Of a stretch of DNA of 64,000 nucleotides, positions 42,723 to 51,753 are shown in pieces. The DNA is from Bacillota bacterium (GTDB taxonomy: Bacteria > Bacillota > Sulfobacillia > JABLXB01): NCBI GenBank assembly GCA_013178305.1, contig JABLXB010000005.1, forward strand, positions 62,001-126,000, written 5' to 3'. The notes beneath the pieces were generated by a model. The model searched no databases. It saw only the letters and a program-made list of their open reading frames with translations, and had not been told where the DNA came from. The position numbers were made by a program, and so were the translations under genes. Every line of letters begins with the position of its first letter. Position 1 is the stretch's first letter.

Positions 42723-44255
42723 ATGACTCCTACGAAAATCTTGGCGCAGGTAATCGAAACCTGGAAGAAGATGTCCCTGGCGGCGAAGGCCGTGGTGTCG
42801 GGAGCCGGAGTGCTCGTGCTAGTCGGACTCATAGTGCTGGTAGCCACGAGCTCTCGCGGTCCGAGGATGGAGCCCCTGTTTACCGGGCTCGATCCGAGGG
42901 ATGCGTCGGACATGGTCGCGCGGCTTGAAAAGGACAAGGTGCCGTACAGGCTGGACGCCGGCGGGACCGCGATACTTGTCGCCGCTCACGACGTGCACAG
43001 GCTGAGATTGGTCCTCGCGGCCGACGGTCTTCCAAGGGGCGGAACCGTCGGGTTCGAGCTTATGGACAAGACCAGGATCGGGGCGACCGACTTCGACCGT
43101 CGCGTGAACTACGTCAGGGCCGTCCAGGGCGAGCTCACGCGCACAATTACGCAGATCGATGGTGTTGAGGCTGCGAGGGTGCACATAGTCCTGCCCGAGC
43201 AGAGCCTTTTCGTGTCCAAGGCAAGGCCGGCCACAGCGGCGGTGCTGGTAAAGGTCCGTCCGATGATGGAGCTGGACAAGCTGCAAGTCCGCGGGATCGC
43301 GAACCTTGTCTCGCGCAGTGTGGAGGGGCTCCGGCCCGAGGACGTCACAATCGTTGACTATAAGGGTAAAGTTCTGTCGTCCGAATACGGCCTGGATCAG
43401 ACCTCGGCGGACAAGCAAGCGGGGTCGTTCATGGAAGTCAAGATGGCCTTTCAGAAAGACCTCGAGCGCAGCGTGCAGACGCTGCTCGAGACGGCCCTGG
43501 GCCAGGGGAACGTGGTGGCGCGCGTCAACGCCGACGTGAGTTTCGACCAGACGACGGTGTCGCGGAGCCTTTTCACGCCGGCCGACAACAACGAGGGCAT
43601 CGCGAGAAGCATCAAGCAACTGCAGGAGGTGTTCCAGGGTACGGGCGGCGGAGCCGGCGGCGTGCCGGGAGTGCCATCCAACGTCCCCGGCTACTCCGGC
43701 GCTACGGTGCAGCCCGGGAACTCCTCCTACCAGAGGACGGAGACCACCAAGAACGTGGAGATTAACGAGGTACGCGAGAACACCGTAGTCGCTCCCGGGA
43801 CAGTGAAGAGGCTTTCGGTGGCGGTGATCGTCAACAGGGACCTCACACCGGCCGAGAAAGGCGCGATCGAGAACACGGTCGCGGCGGCGGTCGGCATCGA
43901 TCCGAAGCGCCAGGACACCATCACCGTTACCGGGATGCTGTTCGACACGACGCTGGTGGACCAGCTGAAGAAAGACATGGAGAAACCCGCCGGCGTGAAG
44001 ATCCCGAAGTACGCGTATGCCGGCGCGGCTGCCCTGGCGCTCGCCATAGTTGCGGGGACGGTTTTCGTGATATTGCGCAGGAGGCGGGCGCTCGAACCTC
44101 AGTCCATCGCCGCGGAGGCCCTCGAGGCGGTCGTGGCCGAATCGAAGGAGCCGACGCCGGCTTCACGCGCGAAGGAGCACATCGAGAAGCTTGTGAGGCA
44201 GAATCCTGAAGGCGTCGCCCAGCTGCTGAAGACGTGGCTGGCGGAGGCGAGGTGA
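42723..44255 (+). CDS. fliF: Flagellar MS-ring protein FliF
   Basis: A 510-residue membrane ring platform of the basal body and export gate. One membrane span lies near residues 25-45 and a second near 435-455 (YAYAGAAALALAIVAGTVFVIL). In between are ring-building motifs such as LFTGLDPRDASDMVARLEKDKVPYRL and the collar region. The C-terminal tail (EHIEKLVRQNPEGVAQLLKTWL) binds FliG. GAGGGGTGAACC precedes ATG. Confidence 0.96.
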   Translation: MTPTKILAQVIETWKKMSLAAKAVVSGAGVLVLVGLIVLVATSSRGPRMEPLFTGLDPRDASDMVARLEKDKVPYRLDAGGTAILVAAHDVHRLRLVLAADGLPRGGTVGFELMDKTRIGATDFDRRVNYVRAVQGELTRTITQIDGVEAARVHIVLPEQSLFVSKARPATAAVLVKVRPMMELDKLQVRGIANLVSRSVEGLRPEDVTIVDYKGKVLSSEYGLDQTSADKQAGSFMEVKMAFQKDLERSVQTLLETALGQGNVVARVNADVSFDQTTVSRSLFTPADNNEGIARSIKQLQEVFQGTGGGAGGVPGVPSNVPGYSGATVQPGNSSYQRTETTKNVEINEVRENTVVAPGTVKRLSVAVIVNRDLTPAEKGAIENTVAAAVGIDPKRQDTITVTGMLFDTTLVDQLKKDMEKPAGVKIPKYAYAGAAALALAIVAGTVFVILRRRRALEPQSIAAEALEAVVAESKEPTPASRAKEHIEKLVRQNPEGVAQLLKTWLAEAR

Positions 44256-44260
44256 GTGTG

Positions 44261-45274
44261 ATGCAGGCGCGTGCTGGCCTATCGGGAAGGCAGAAGGCGG
44301 CGATACTGATGATTTCCCTGGGGCCGGAGCTCTCGTCGAGGGTGTTCAAGCACCTGCGCGACGAGGAGATCGAGCAGCTCACGCTGGAGATCGCCGGTGT
44401 AAAGACCGTGCAGTCCGAGATCAGGGAGAAGGTATTCGAGGAGTTCCACGAGCTTGCCCTGGCTCAGCAGTACCTCAGCGAGGGCGGGATCGAGTATGCC
44501 AAGGAAGTGCTCGAAAAGGCCCTGGGCCAGCAAAAGGCCCTGAACGTACTGCAGCGGCTTACCGCGTCTTTACAGGTTCGGCCGTTCGACTTCCTGAGGA
44601 AGGCCGACCCATCGCAACTCATGGGCTTCATCCAGAACGAGCACCCGCAGACCATATCGCTGATACTGGCTTACCTGCATCCCGATCAGGCTGCGGCGGT
44701 GCTTTCCGCCCTGCCGCCGGAGGCGCAGGTTGAGGTGGCCAGGCGCGTGGCGCTCATGGACCGCACGTCTCCGGAAGTGATAAAGGAAGTCGAGAAGGTG
44801 CTCGAGCGAAAGCTTTCGTCGATGATGACCCACGAGTACTCAATGGCGGGGGGCGTGGGCACCGTGGTGGACGTGCTGAACAAGGTCGACCGCGGGACCG
44901 AGAAGACGATAATCGAGGCGCTCGAGATCCAGGATCCCGAGCTCGCCGAGGAAATCAAGAAGCGCATGTTCGTGTTCGAGGACGTCGTGATGCTCGACGA
45001 CCGGTCGGTGCAGAGAGTGCTGCGTGAGGTCGACATGAGCAAGGACCTGCCGCTGGCTCTCAAGGTCGCCTCCAATGAGGTCAAGGAGAAGATCATGAAG
45101 AACATCTCCAAGCGCGCTCAGGAGAACCTCAAGGAGAGCATGCAGTACCTCGGCCCGGTCAGGCTGCGTGACGTCGAAGAAGCGCAGCAAAAGATCGTCA
45201 ACCTGATCAGGCGCCTCGAGGACGAGGGCGAAGTCATGGTCATGCGCGGGGGGAGGGACGAGATCGTTGTCTAG
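44261..45274 (+). CDS. fliG: Flagellar motor switch protein FliG
   Basis: A 337-residue rotor protein that contacts the stator and sets rotation direction. N, middle and C domains are complete: KAAILMISLGPELSSRVFKHL, the EHPQTISLILAYLHPDQAAAVLSALP motif, and the charged torque helix near MFVFEDVVMLDDRSVQRVLREVD. ATG 44261 follows GGAGGCGAGGTGA. It overlaps fliH by eight bases. Confidence 0.97.
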   Translation: MQARAGLSGRQKAAILMISLGPELSSRVFKHLRDEEIEQLTLEIAGVKTVQSEIREKVFEEFHELALAQQYLSEGGIEYAKEVLEKALGQQKALNVLQRLTASLQVRPFDFLRKADPSQLMGFIQNEHPQTISLILAYLHPDQAAAVLSALPPEAQVEVARRVALMDRTSPEVIKEVEKVLERKLSSMMTHEYSMAGGVGTVVDVLNKVDRGTEKTIIEALEIQDPELAEEIKKRMFVFEDVVMLDDRSVQRVLREVDMSKDLPLALKVASNEVKEKIMKNISKRAQENLKESMQYLGPVRLRDVEEAQQKIVNLIRRLEDEGEVMVMRGGRDEIVV

Positions 45275-46049
45275 GGTGATAAAGTCGGGCGATGTTGCCC
45301 TTACTGAACCGGAGCCGTTGAACCTGAGGGTGATCATCCCGTTCCTGCGCGAGGCGCCAGCCCCGGCATCAGGGGCCCCTCAGGTGGCCGCTGAGGCCAC
45401 ACAGGGAAAAGCGGCGAAGATGGAAGGCCCGTCGCCGCATGAAGAGGCGGACCGGGTTCTGCGCGAGGCGCGGGAGCGGTCCGAGGAGATCCTGGCTGAG
45501 GCTCGCGCCGAGGCCGGCAGGATTAAGGATGTCGCCAGGCTCGAGGGGTTCGAGCTCGGCCAGAAAGAGGGATTCGATGAGGGGCTGAGCCGCGCCGAGA
45601 TCGAGGTCGAAGGGATGAAGAAGGAGGCGGCGCGCCTGGTCGAGGCGGCCAGGGACGAAGCCACGCGCATCGTGGCGGCGGCCGAACCCAAAATCGCCCA
45701 GATCGCCCTGGCGATCGCGAGGAAAGTGATCAAGCGCGAGGTCGCGGCGGACCCTGAGATAGTGCTCGGAAACGTGCGCGAGGCGCTGCGGAGGATCGGA
45801 CGGGACGAATCGGTGTCCGTCAGGACGAGCCCAATTGAAGTCTCCGTCGTGCACGAGGCGCGCAAGGACCTCGCGCGGGAGTTCGACGCAATTTCCGAGA
45901 TAAACGTGGAAGAGGACCCGTCCGTCGGTCCGGGCGGCTGCATAGTGACCACCGGGCGCGGGACCGTGGACGCCCGGATTGAGTCGCAGATCGACAAGGC
46001 CGGGGAGCATCTCATGGAGGCGGTAGATCTCAATGGTCGCGCTGGGTAG
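45267..46049 (+). CDS. fliH: Flagellar export stator protein FliH
   Basis: A 260-residue regulator of the FliI ATPase and export apparatus. A long alanine/glutamate/arginine-rich coiled coil (about 60-150, EARERSEEILAEARAEAGRI) precedes the conserved C-terminal domain (IAQIALAIARKVIKREVAADPEIVLGNVREAL and GGCIVTTGRGTVDARIESQI). TTG 45267 has GGGGGGAGGG upstream. It overlaps fliG and fliI. Confidence 0.92.
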   Translation: MSRVIKSGDVALTEPEPLNLRVIIPFLREAPAPASGAPQVAAEATQGKAAKMEGPSPHEEADRVLREARERSEEILAEARAEAGRIKDVARLEGFELGQKEGFDEGLSRAEIEVEGMKKEAARLVEAARDEATRIVAAAEPKIAQIALAIARKVIKREVAADPEIVLGNVREALRRIGRDESVSVRTSPIEVSVVHEARKDLAREFDAISEINVEEDPSVGPGGCIVTTGRGTVDARIESQIDKAGEHLMEAVDLNGRAG

Positions 46050-47352
46050 GCTGATCGACGCCATAGAAAAGGCCGACACAGTGACGTTCAAGGGAACGAT
46101 CACCCGAGTCGTGGGCCTTGCCATCGAGTCCAGGGGACCCGTGGCCAAGCTCGGTGACATCTGCCAGATCAGACCCCAGCACGGCGAGTCGATACCCGCC
46201 GAGGTCGTGGGGTTCAGGGACGGTAGCGTGCTACTCATGCCCCTTGGTGGGATGGACGGCATCGCCCCAGGCGCCGAGGTCATCGCCCTGGGCCACCCGT
46301 TCCTCGTGCGCGTGGGCAAGGGCCTGCTAGGCCGGGTGCTCAACGGGTTGGGCAAACCCATCGACGGCCGGCCTGAACCTGTGACCGGGACAGTCTACTC
46401 GGCGAACAACGCGCCGCCGGACCCGCTGCTGAGGCGGCGGATCACCAGCCCCCTCGGGGTAGGCGTCAGGGCGATCGACAGCGTGCTCACCTGCGGAAGG
46501 GGCCAGCGTCTCGGCATATTCTCCGGGTCCGGGGTGGGGAAGAGCACGCTCCTCGGCATGATCGCGAGGAACACGTCGGCGGACGTCAGCGTGATAGCGC
46601 TCGTAGGGGAACGTGGCCGCGAGGTCAAGGACTTCATCGAGAAGGACCTCGGGGAGGAAGGCCTCAAGCGCTCAGTGGTGGTCGCCGCAACCTCCGATCA
46701 GCCGGCGCTGATAAGGATCAAGGCGGCGTTCGTGGCGACGGCGATCGCGGAGTTCTTCAGGGACCAGGGTCTGGACGTCGTCCTCATGATGGACTCGGTA
46801 ACGAGGTTTGCGATGGCGCAGCGTGAGGTGGGACTCGCGATCGGCGAACCGCCGGCGACCAGGGGCTACACGCCGTCGGTCTTCGCGCTCCTGCCCAAGC
46901 TCCTGGAACGGTCGGGCACCGCGGCGCGGGGGAGCGTCACGGGGTTCTACACGGTACTCGTGGACGGCGACGACATGAACGAACCCATCGCGGACGCGGT
47001 GAGGGGTATCCTTGACGGGCACATCGTGCTTTCCCGCAACCTCGCGGCGCAGGGGCATTACCCGGCGATCGAGGTCCTGCAGAGCGTGAGCAGGGTTATG
47101 ATCGACGTGGCCACGAGCGAGCACATCTCGTCGGCGATGAAACTCAGGTCCGTGCTTGCCACGTACAAGGAGGCCGAGGACCTGATAAACATAGGCGCGT
47201 ACGTGCCGGGGTCCAATCCGCGGATCGACTACGCGCGGCAGATGATAGACAGGGTCAACGGTTTCCTGCGGCAGGGGATCTACGAGAGCGTTTCATACGA
47301 GGACGCCGTTAACGGGCTGCGTGAGATGTTCGTGGAGGCTGAGGCGGCTTGA
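46033..47352 (+). CDS. fliI: Flagellum-specific ATPase FliI
   Basis: A 439-residue F1-type ATPase that energises substrate delivery to the flagellar export gate. Walker A is GSGVGKSTL, Walker B LDVVLMMDSVTRFAMAQREVG, and the block GEPPATRGYTPSVFALLPKLLERSG is FliI/YscN-specific. ATG 46033 overlaps fliH. Its stop overlaps the TTG of fliJ as TTGA. Confidence 0.97.
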   Translation: MVALGRLIDAIEKADTVTFKGTITRVVGLAIESRGPVAKLGDICQIRPQHGESIPAEVVGFRDGSVLLMPLGGMDGIAPGAEVIALGHPFLVRVGKGLLGRVLNGLGKPIDGRPEPVTGTVYSANNAPPDPLLRRRITSPLGVGVRAIDSVLTCGRGQRLGIFSGSGVGKSTLLGMIARNTSADVSVIALVGERGREVKDFIEKDLGEEGLKRSVVVAATSDQPALIRIKAAFVATAIAEFFRDQGLDVVLMMDSVTRFAMAQREVGLAIGEPPATRGYTPSVFALLPKLLERSGTAARGSVTGFYTVLVDGDDMNEPIADAVRGILDGHIVLSRNLAAQGHYPAIEVLQSVSRVMIDVATSEHISSAMKLRSVLATYKEAEDLINIGAYVPGSNPRIDYARQMIDRVNGFLRQGIYESVSYEDAVNGLREMFVEAEAA

Positions 47353-47798
47353 AGCGGTTCGCGTTCCGGCTCGAGAGGGTACTCAAAGTCAGGGAGACCG
47401 TGCTGTCGACGAGGCAGGTCGCGCTCGCCGGAGCCCAGTTCCGGCTCGGCCAGGAGGAGGAAACCCTCGCCGCCGTCACCGGGACGCTCCGCAGGTCGGA
47501 GAGCCAGTTCCGCAAAGCGGCGTCGGGCGCCGCGGCTCCGTGGCGCCTGGCTCTCGCGTCCAGGTATGTCAGGTTCCTGGAGTTCGAGGAAGATAAGCAG
47601 CAGGTAGAGGTCGAGAAAGCCCGGGACCAGGTGGAGATATGCAGGCAGCGATTGATTGAGGCGCGGCAGGAGACCAGGATCCTTGAGAAACTGAAGGACA
47701 AGCGATTTGGCTCGTACGTATCCGAGGTACTGAAAGAAGACCAATCTACCCTGGACGAGATCGGAGTAACGAGTTACGTAACCAGGGGTCAGGTTTAG
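47349..47798 (+). CDS. fliJ: Flagellar export chaperone FliJ
   Basis: A 149-residue, almost wholly coiled-coil protein that inserts into the FliI ring and contacts FlhA. FAFRLERVLKVRETVLSTRQVALAGAQ is the usual FliJ opening. TTG 47349 overlaps the fliI stop, so translation is coupled. Sequence conservation is low in this family; position is the main support. Confidence 0.88.
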   Translation: MKRFAFRLERVLKVRETVLSTRQVALAGAQFRLGQEEETLAAVTGTLRRSESQFRKAASGAAAPWRLALASRYVRFLEFEEDKQQVEVEKARDQVEICRQRLIEARQETRILEKLKDKRFGSYVSEVLKEDQSTLDEIGVTSYVTRGQV

Positions 47799-47825
47799 GA
47801 GCATTTCAGCGGAAAGGAGGTGAGA

Positions 47826-49334
47826 ATGATGGTGGTTATCGACAGGGCAGTCGGGTTTGACTGTGGGGCGTGCGCCGGGGCCGGGCAAGACCGTAAGCAA
47901 GCGGCCGGCGACGTTCCGGCAGGGGCCTTCGCCGGGTTCGGCGACCTGCTGTCGCTACTCGTGGCGTCCATGGTCCAGCCCGGTGGCCAGGCTGTGCTGG
48001 GAGAACCGGTGGAACCCGGGATCGTAGGCGGGGTAGCCGGAGTGACCGGAACAGCCGTCGCACCCGGGCGTGTTCAATTTGCGAACGGGTCCGGCCAGGG
48101 CGTGCCGTTTCCGGACGGCGGGGTAGCCGGAGCCGCGGGCCTTCAGATGGCGGAAGCCGCGTGTGGTCCCACGCAGAGGCCTGCCGGTGAGGTCACGGGT
48201 ATCGGGGGCGCTGGTACTCAGGCGACGTCGATGTTCGAGAGCGTCGTGGACGCTGGTGCTCAGGCGATGTCGATGTTCGAGAGCGTCGTGGACGCTGGTG
48301 CTCAGGCGATGTCGATGTTGGCGGTCGGGCTGGACAGGCCTCCGGTTGATGGTATCCCGTTCGCCGTGATCGAGACAAAGGACTCGGGCGCTGGTGTAGC
48401 CCACAGCGCGGCCCGGAAAGACGACGGCGCAAACCGGAATGACGGGATCGCGGGCGCTGTGGCACTGGGAGTGGCTGGGGACGGAGTCGCCGGATCGGGG
48501 ACGAGTGAGGAGGCTGAATTGGCCTCTGCCGGAGATGCCGCGGAAGTTGGCGTTAGTGAGCCGGTCAGCGACGTTCCGGTGAAGGCGGGACCGGTTGCCA
48601 CGGGTGAGGACGCGCCAGGCAAATATGCTACTCGGAAGACAGGCGACGCGGCCAGCGCTGAAAAGAGCTCGGAAAAGAGCGCGGAAAGCAGCGCCCGGGC
48701 CGGAGATGAACGGCCTGAGCAGGTACGCCCCAGGAAGTCGGCCGGTCGCACTGACGACGGGGGTCCGGAGACGGACGGCGCGGAATCGTCCAGGAATTCG
48801 GGCCAGCCGTTTGCGACCCACCTGGAGGCGCAGCCGGCGGAAACCGGCGAGGCTGCGGGCGCCCGTGCAACGGGAGTCGACCGCGCCGGACTCCGGACTT
48901 CGGAGATCGCGAGGCAAATCGTCCAGCAGGGGCGGCTCCTGAAGTTCCCCGAGCGGACGGAGGTGGAGATCAGGCTGAAGCCCGAGTGGCTTGGCCGAGT
49001 GACGCTGAGGATCGCATCCCAGGAGGGGCGTATCTCCGCGAGGTTCACGGTCGGGGAAGCCGGGGCCAAGACCGAAATCGAGTCGCGCCTCGGCGAACTC
49101 AGGCAAGGAATGTCCGACCAGGGCCTCGAGGTGAGTGACATCTCAGTCTCCGTTGGGGACGGACGCCAGTGGGCCGGACAACGCCACTGGGCACCGCAGG
49201 ACGGTCAGATGGGCGGTAACCGTGGGGCGGCAGCCCACACCGGAGCCGCTGAGCCGACGGCGCCCGGTGACGTGGTGGTGGGGTTGCGTGCGCGTTACCG
49301 GTCAACGCCGGGGTCGTTGGACCTCATGGCGTGA
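47826..49334 (+). CDS. fliK: Flagellar hook-length control protein FliK
   Basis: A 502-residue secreted ruler that switches export from hook to filament subunits. The C-terminal hook-length domain is recognisable (FPERTEVEIRLKPEWLGRVTLRI, then ARFTVGEAGAKTEIESRLGELR, ending near residue 450). The N-terminal 350 residues are Gly/Ala/Glu-rich and variable, and include 14-residue tandem repeats (see 48210-48320). ATG 47826 has AAAGGAGG just upstream. Bacillus places ylxF between fliJ and fliK; here there is none. Confidence 0.88.
   Translation: MMVVIDRAVGFDCGACAGAGQDRKQAAGDVPAGAFAGFGDLLSLLVASMVQPGGQAVLGEPVEPGIVGGVAGVTGTAVAPGRVQFANGSGQGVPFPDGGVAGAAGLQMAEAACGPTQRPAGEVTGIGGAGTQATSMFESVVDAGAQAMSMFESVVDAGAQAMSMLAVGLDRPPVDGIPFAVIETKDSGAGVAHSAARKDDGANRNDGIAGAVALGVAGDGVAGSGTSEEAELASAGDAAEVGVSEPVSDVPVKAGPVATGEDAPGKYATRKTGDAASAEKSSEKSAESSARAGDERPEQVRPRKSAGRTDDGGPETDGAESSRNSGQPFATHLEAQPAETGEAAGARATGVDRAGLRTSEIARQIVQQGRLLKFPERTEVEIRLKPEWLGRVTLRIASQEGRISARFTVGEAGAKTEIESRLGELRQGMSDQGLEVSDISVSVGDGRQWAGQRHWAPQDGQMGGNRGAAAHTGAAEPTAPGDVVVGLRARYRSTPGSLDLMA
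48210..48320 (+). repeat. 42-base tandem repeat within fliK
   Basis: Two complete near-identical 42-base units (48210-48251 and 48252-48293) and a partial third (48294 to about 48320). The unit encodes AGAQAMSMFESVVD, so length changes would stay in frame and would lengthen the ruler in 14-residue steps. Confidence 0.9.
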
Positions 49335-49380
49335 TCTGTGGCCAGCCAGGTGGGACACGACGAAAAGGAGGTTAGGGACG

Positions 49381-49752
49381 ATGGAGATCCAGGGTGTACA
49401 GGGCACGACGACCCAGAGCACGACGGCGGTCACCAAGAGCGCGCAAGATCTCTCGGGACAATTCATGAAGCTGCTCGCGGCCGAGCTCAAATACCAGGAC
49501 CCGATGTCGCCGCTCGAGGACAAGGACCTCATGGCGCAGGTCGCACAACTCTCGACGCTCGACTCGATCAACGAGATGAAAGAGAGCCAGGAAAGGTTGA
49601 TGGCAGCCTCGCTCGTGGGCAGGCAGGTCAAGGTGGCCGACGGCGACTCGGAGCTCGAGGGCCTTGTGTGGGGCGTCAGGCTTCGTGATGGCATAGGGCT
49701 GCTGATCGGGGACAAGGAGGTTTCACTGGACCAGGTGATCGAGGTGAGGTGA
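49381..49752 (+). CDS. flgD: Flagellar hook-capping protein FlgD
   Basis: A 123-residue scaffold required for hook assembly. The conserved N-terminal part is present: LSGQFMKLLAAELKYQDPMSPLEDKDLMAQVAQLSTLDSINEM. The protein ends after a short beta segment (LVGRQVKVADGDSELEGLVWGVRLRDG), lacking the Ig-like C-terminal domain of enteric FlgD, as in many Bacillota. ATG 49381 follows AAAAGGAGG. Confidence 0.93.
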   Translation: MEIQGVQGTTTQSTTAVTKSAQDLSGQFMKLLAAELKYQDPMSPLEDKDLMAQVAQLSTLDSINEMKESQERLMAASLVGRQVKVADGDSELEGLVWGVRLRDGIGLLIGDKEVSLDQVIEVR

Positions 49753-49759
49753 ACTCAGG

Positions 49760-50146
49760 ATGGCCATCGACGGGCTTGAAGCCTCAAGACGGCTGATTCC
49801 CATAGGGCCGCCGGGGCCAAGGCCTCCTGTGGAAGGGGCGGAGCGGGCGCCCGGTGAGTTCCGGAAGATCCTGGAGAGCGAGCTCGACGGGCACAGGCTG
49901 AAGTTCTCGGCTCACGCGCAGAAGAGAATCGAGCAGAGCCCGGTGAGTTTCGGCAGGGCGGAAGTGGACAGGGTGGCCAGGGCGGTGAATCTGGCGGAGT
50001 CCAAGGGCTCAAGGGAATCGCTGGTACTGCTTGATAACATGGCGCTGGTGGTGAGCGTGAAGAACCGCACGGTGATCACGGCGGTGGACATGCAGAGGAT
50101 GAAAGACAACATCTTCACAAACATCGACAGCGCGGTGATCGTGTAA
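49760..50146 (+). CDS. Flagellar operon protein (conserved, function unknown)
   Basis: A 128-residue protein of the small family found between flgD and flgE in Bacillota flagellar operons. The core LKFSAHAQKRIEQSPVSFGRAEVDRVARAVNLAESKGSRESLVLLDNMALVVSVKNRTVITAVD is highly typical. A role in hook assembly is assumed from position only. It is followed by a 126-base structured gap before flgE. Confidence 0.88.
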   Translation: MAIDGLEASRRLIPIGPPGPRPPVEGAERAPGEFRKILESELDGHRLKFSAHAQKRIEQSPVSFGRAEVDRVARAVNLAESKGSRESLVLLDNMALVVSVKNRTVITAVDMQRMKDNIFTNIDSAVIV

Positions 50147-50172
50147 AGGGGCCGGACCTCTTTGAGGGAGCC

Positions 50173-50230
50173 CCAGGAGCCGCCGAACAATCGAGGCGGC
50201 GCAGACGTCCCGCTTGCCCGGTGGAAGCGG
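50173..50230 (+). promoter_or_regulatory. Hairpin-rich leader before flgE
   Basis: GCCGCC (50179-50184) pairs with GGCGGC (50195-50200), and CCGCTT (50210-50215) with AAGCGG (50225-50230). The 126-base gap is the longest inside the flagellar gene run. It may be a processing site or translational control element. No known riboswitch consensus was recognised. Confidence 0.35.
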
Positions 50231-50272
50231 CAGCGGAGGCAGGTTCCAAACTAAAGGGAGGTCAGAAAGACT

Positions 50273-51490
50273 ATGATGCGTTCGATGTTCTCGGCCGTTT
50301 CGGGCCTGAAGACCCACCAGATAAGGATGGACGCCATCGGCAACAACATCGCCAACGTCAACACGATCGGCTTCAAAGCCGGCCGCGTGACCTTTCAGGA
50401 GATGTTCAGCCAGACAATGAGGGGCGCGTCGGCGCCCGACGCTGACAAGGGCGGCACCAACCCGCAGCAAGTGGGGCTCGGTGTAGCACTGGGAAGCATC
50501 GACACGATCCATGGCCAGGGCAACCGGCAATCGACCGCCAAGGTCACCGACCTCGCGATCCAGGGCAGTGGGTTTTTTGTAGTCGATGACGGTGGCACGA
50601 AGTACTACACCCGCGCCGGCGCGTTCGACCTCGACAGCCAGGGCAACCTGGTTGACCCCGGCGGGAGGCTGGTCCAGGGCTGGATGGCCACGAACGGCGT
50701 GTTCGGGTCGAAGGACACCGCGACCCTGTCGAGCATAGCGATTCCGGTTGGGCAGGCCATCCAGGCGACGCCTACTACGAACGTGACCTGGGGTCACAAC
50801 CTGGACGCAAGCGCCGTCGCTGGCTTCACCCGGACGACGTCGGTGGACGCACTCGACTCACTCGGCCGGTCCCACTCCATAACCATGGAGTTCCAGAAGA
50901 CGGCGGTCCCAAACGAGTGGGCGTGGACCGCAACCGGACCGGCCGGCATCTCGGGCAACACGGGGACGATCACGTTTAACCCCGACGGGACGTTTAACGC
51001 AATGACCGGTGGCCCGGTGCAGTTCAGCCCGGCAGGAGCCAACCCGGTCAGCATTACGTGGGACTTCAGCCGTGTCACACAGAACGCCGGCGAGTCCTCT
51101 ATGGAGTTCATCGAAAGGGACGGGAGCCCGATGGGCACCCTCGGGAGGATCACGATAGATGCGTCCGGCGTAATCACCGGGACGTACTCAAACGGCCGTA
51201 CGCAGGCGATAGCGCAGGTATCCATCGGGAACTTCGCGAACCCGGGTGGCCTCCTGAGAGTCGGTGACAACCTGTACGAGGAGTCGAACAACTCCGGTCC
51301 GGTACAGATAGGTGAGGCGGGCACCGGCGGCCGCGGGGACATATTCCCGAGCGCGCTGGAGATGTCCAACGTGGACCTGGCGGAGGAGTTCACCAGCATG
51401 ATCGTTACCCAGAGAGGCTTCCAGGCCAACTCGAGGGTAATCACGGCCTCCGACGAGCTACTGCAGGACCTGGTTAATCTGAAGAGGTAA
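50273..51490 (+). CDS. flgE: Flagellar hook protein FlgE
   Basis: A 405-residue subunit of the universal joint. The N-terminal MFSAVSGLKTHQIRMDAIGNNIANVNTIGFK and C-terminal SNVDLAEEFTSMIVTQRGFQANSRVITASDELLQDLVNLKR coiled-coil segments flank variable surface domains. ATG 50273 (or 50276) follows AAAGGGAGGTC. A separate hook-basal protein pair flgF/flgG is not in the window. Confidence 0.95.
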   Translation: MMRSMFSAVSGLKTHQIRMDAIGNNIANVNTIGFKAGRVTFQEMFSQTMRGASAPDADKGGTNPQQVGLGVALGSIDTIHGQGNRQSTAKVTDLAIQGSGFFVVDDGGTKYYTRAGAFDLDSQGNLVDPGGRLVQGWMATNGVFGSKDTATLSSIAIPVGQAIQATPTTNVTWGHNLDASAVAGFTRTTSVDALDSLGRSHSITMEFQKTAVPNEWAWTATGPAGISGNTGTITFNPDGTFNAMTGGPVQFSPAGANPVSITWDFSRVTQNAGESSMEFIERDGSPMGTLGRITIDASGVITGTYSNGRTQAIAQVSIGNFANPGGLLRVGDNLYEESNNSGPVQIGEAGTGGRGDIFPSALEMSNVDLAEEFTSMIVTQRGFQANSRVITASDELLQDLVNLKR

Positions 51491-51516
51491 CGCTTGAGGC
51501 TCAGGGGGAGTGACCT

Positions 51517-51750
51517 ATGGTCAAGGTTCGCCGGCTGAACGGTGAGGAGATTGTCATAAGTGCCGACATGATCGAGGCCATGGAGGCCACCCCGGATACG
51601 GTCATAACACTGACCAACGGCAAGCGGTTCGTCGTGAAGGACAGCGTGGACGATGTGATCCGGAAGGTCGTCGAGTACAAGAGGGGCATCTTCGGGTTCC
51701 CCTGGGGGTGCCCCCCTTCCTCCCCTGGCTGCGGATCGTTTGGGGGGTAA
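51517..51750 (+). CDS. flbD: FlbD family flagellar protein
   Basis: A 77-residue protein typical of this position in spirochaete and Bacillota operons: VKVRRLNGEEIVISADMIEAMEATPDTVITLTNGKRFVVKDSVDDVIRKV. The C-terminal FPWGCPPSSPGCGSFGG is an unusual Cys/Pro/Gly tail. Function in motility is not defined. Confidence 0.88.
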   Translation: MVKVRRLNGEEIVISADMIEAMEATPDTVITLTNGKRFVVKDSVDDVIRKVVEYKRGIFGFPWGCPPSSPGCGSFGG

Positions 51751-51753
51751 CGT

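Noticed and set aside
48210-48320. Short direct repeats considered as a CRISPR array
   Set aside because: The units are contiguous without spacers and keep the reading frame of fliK, so they are coding tandem repeats.
47955-49106. Reverse-strand frame of 383 codons opposite fliK
   Set aside because: The forward fliK has a recognisable C-terminal domain and ribosome site; the reverse frame has neither.
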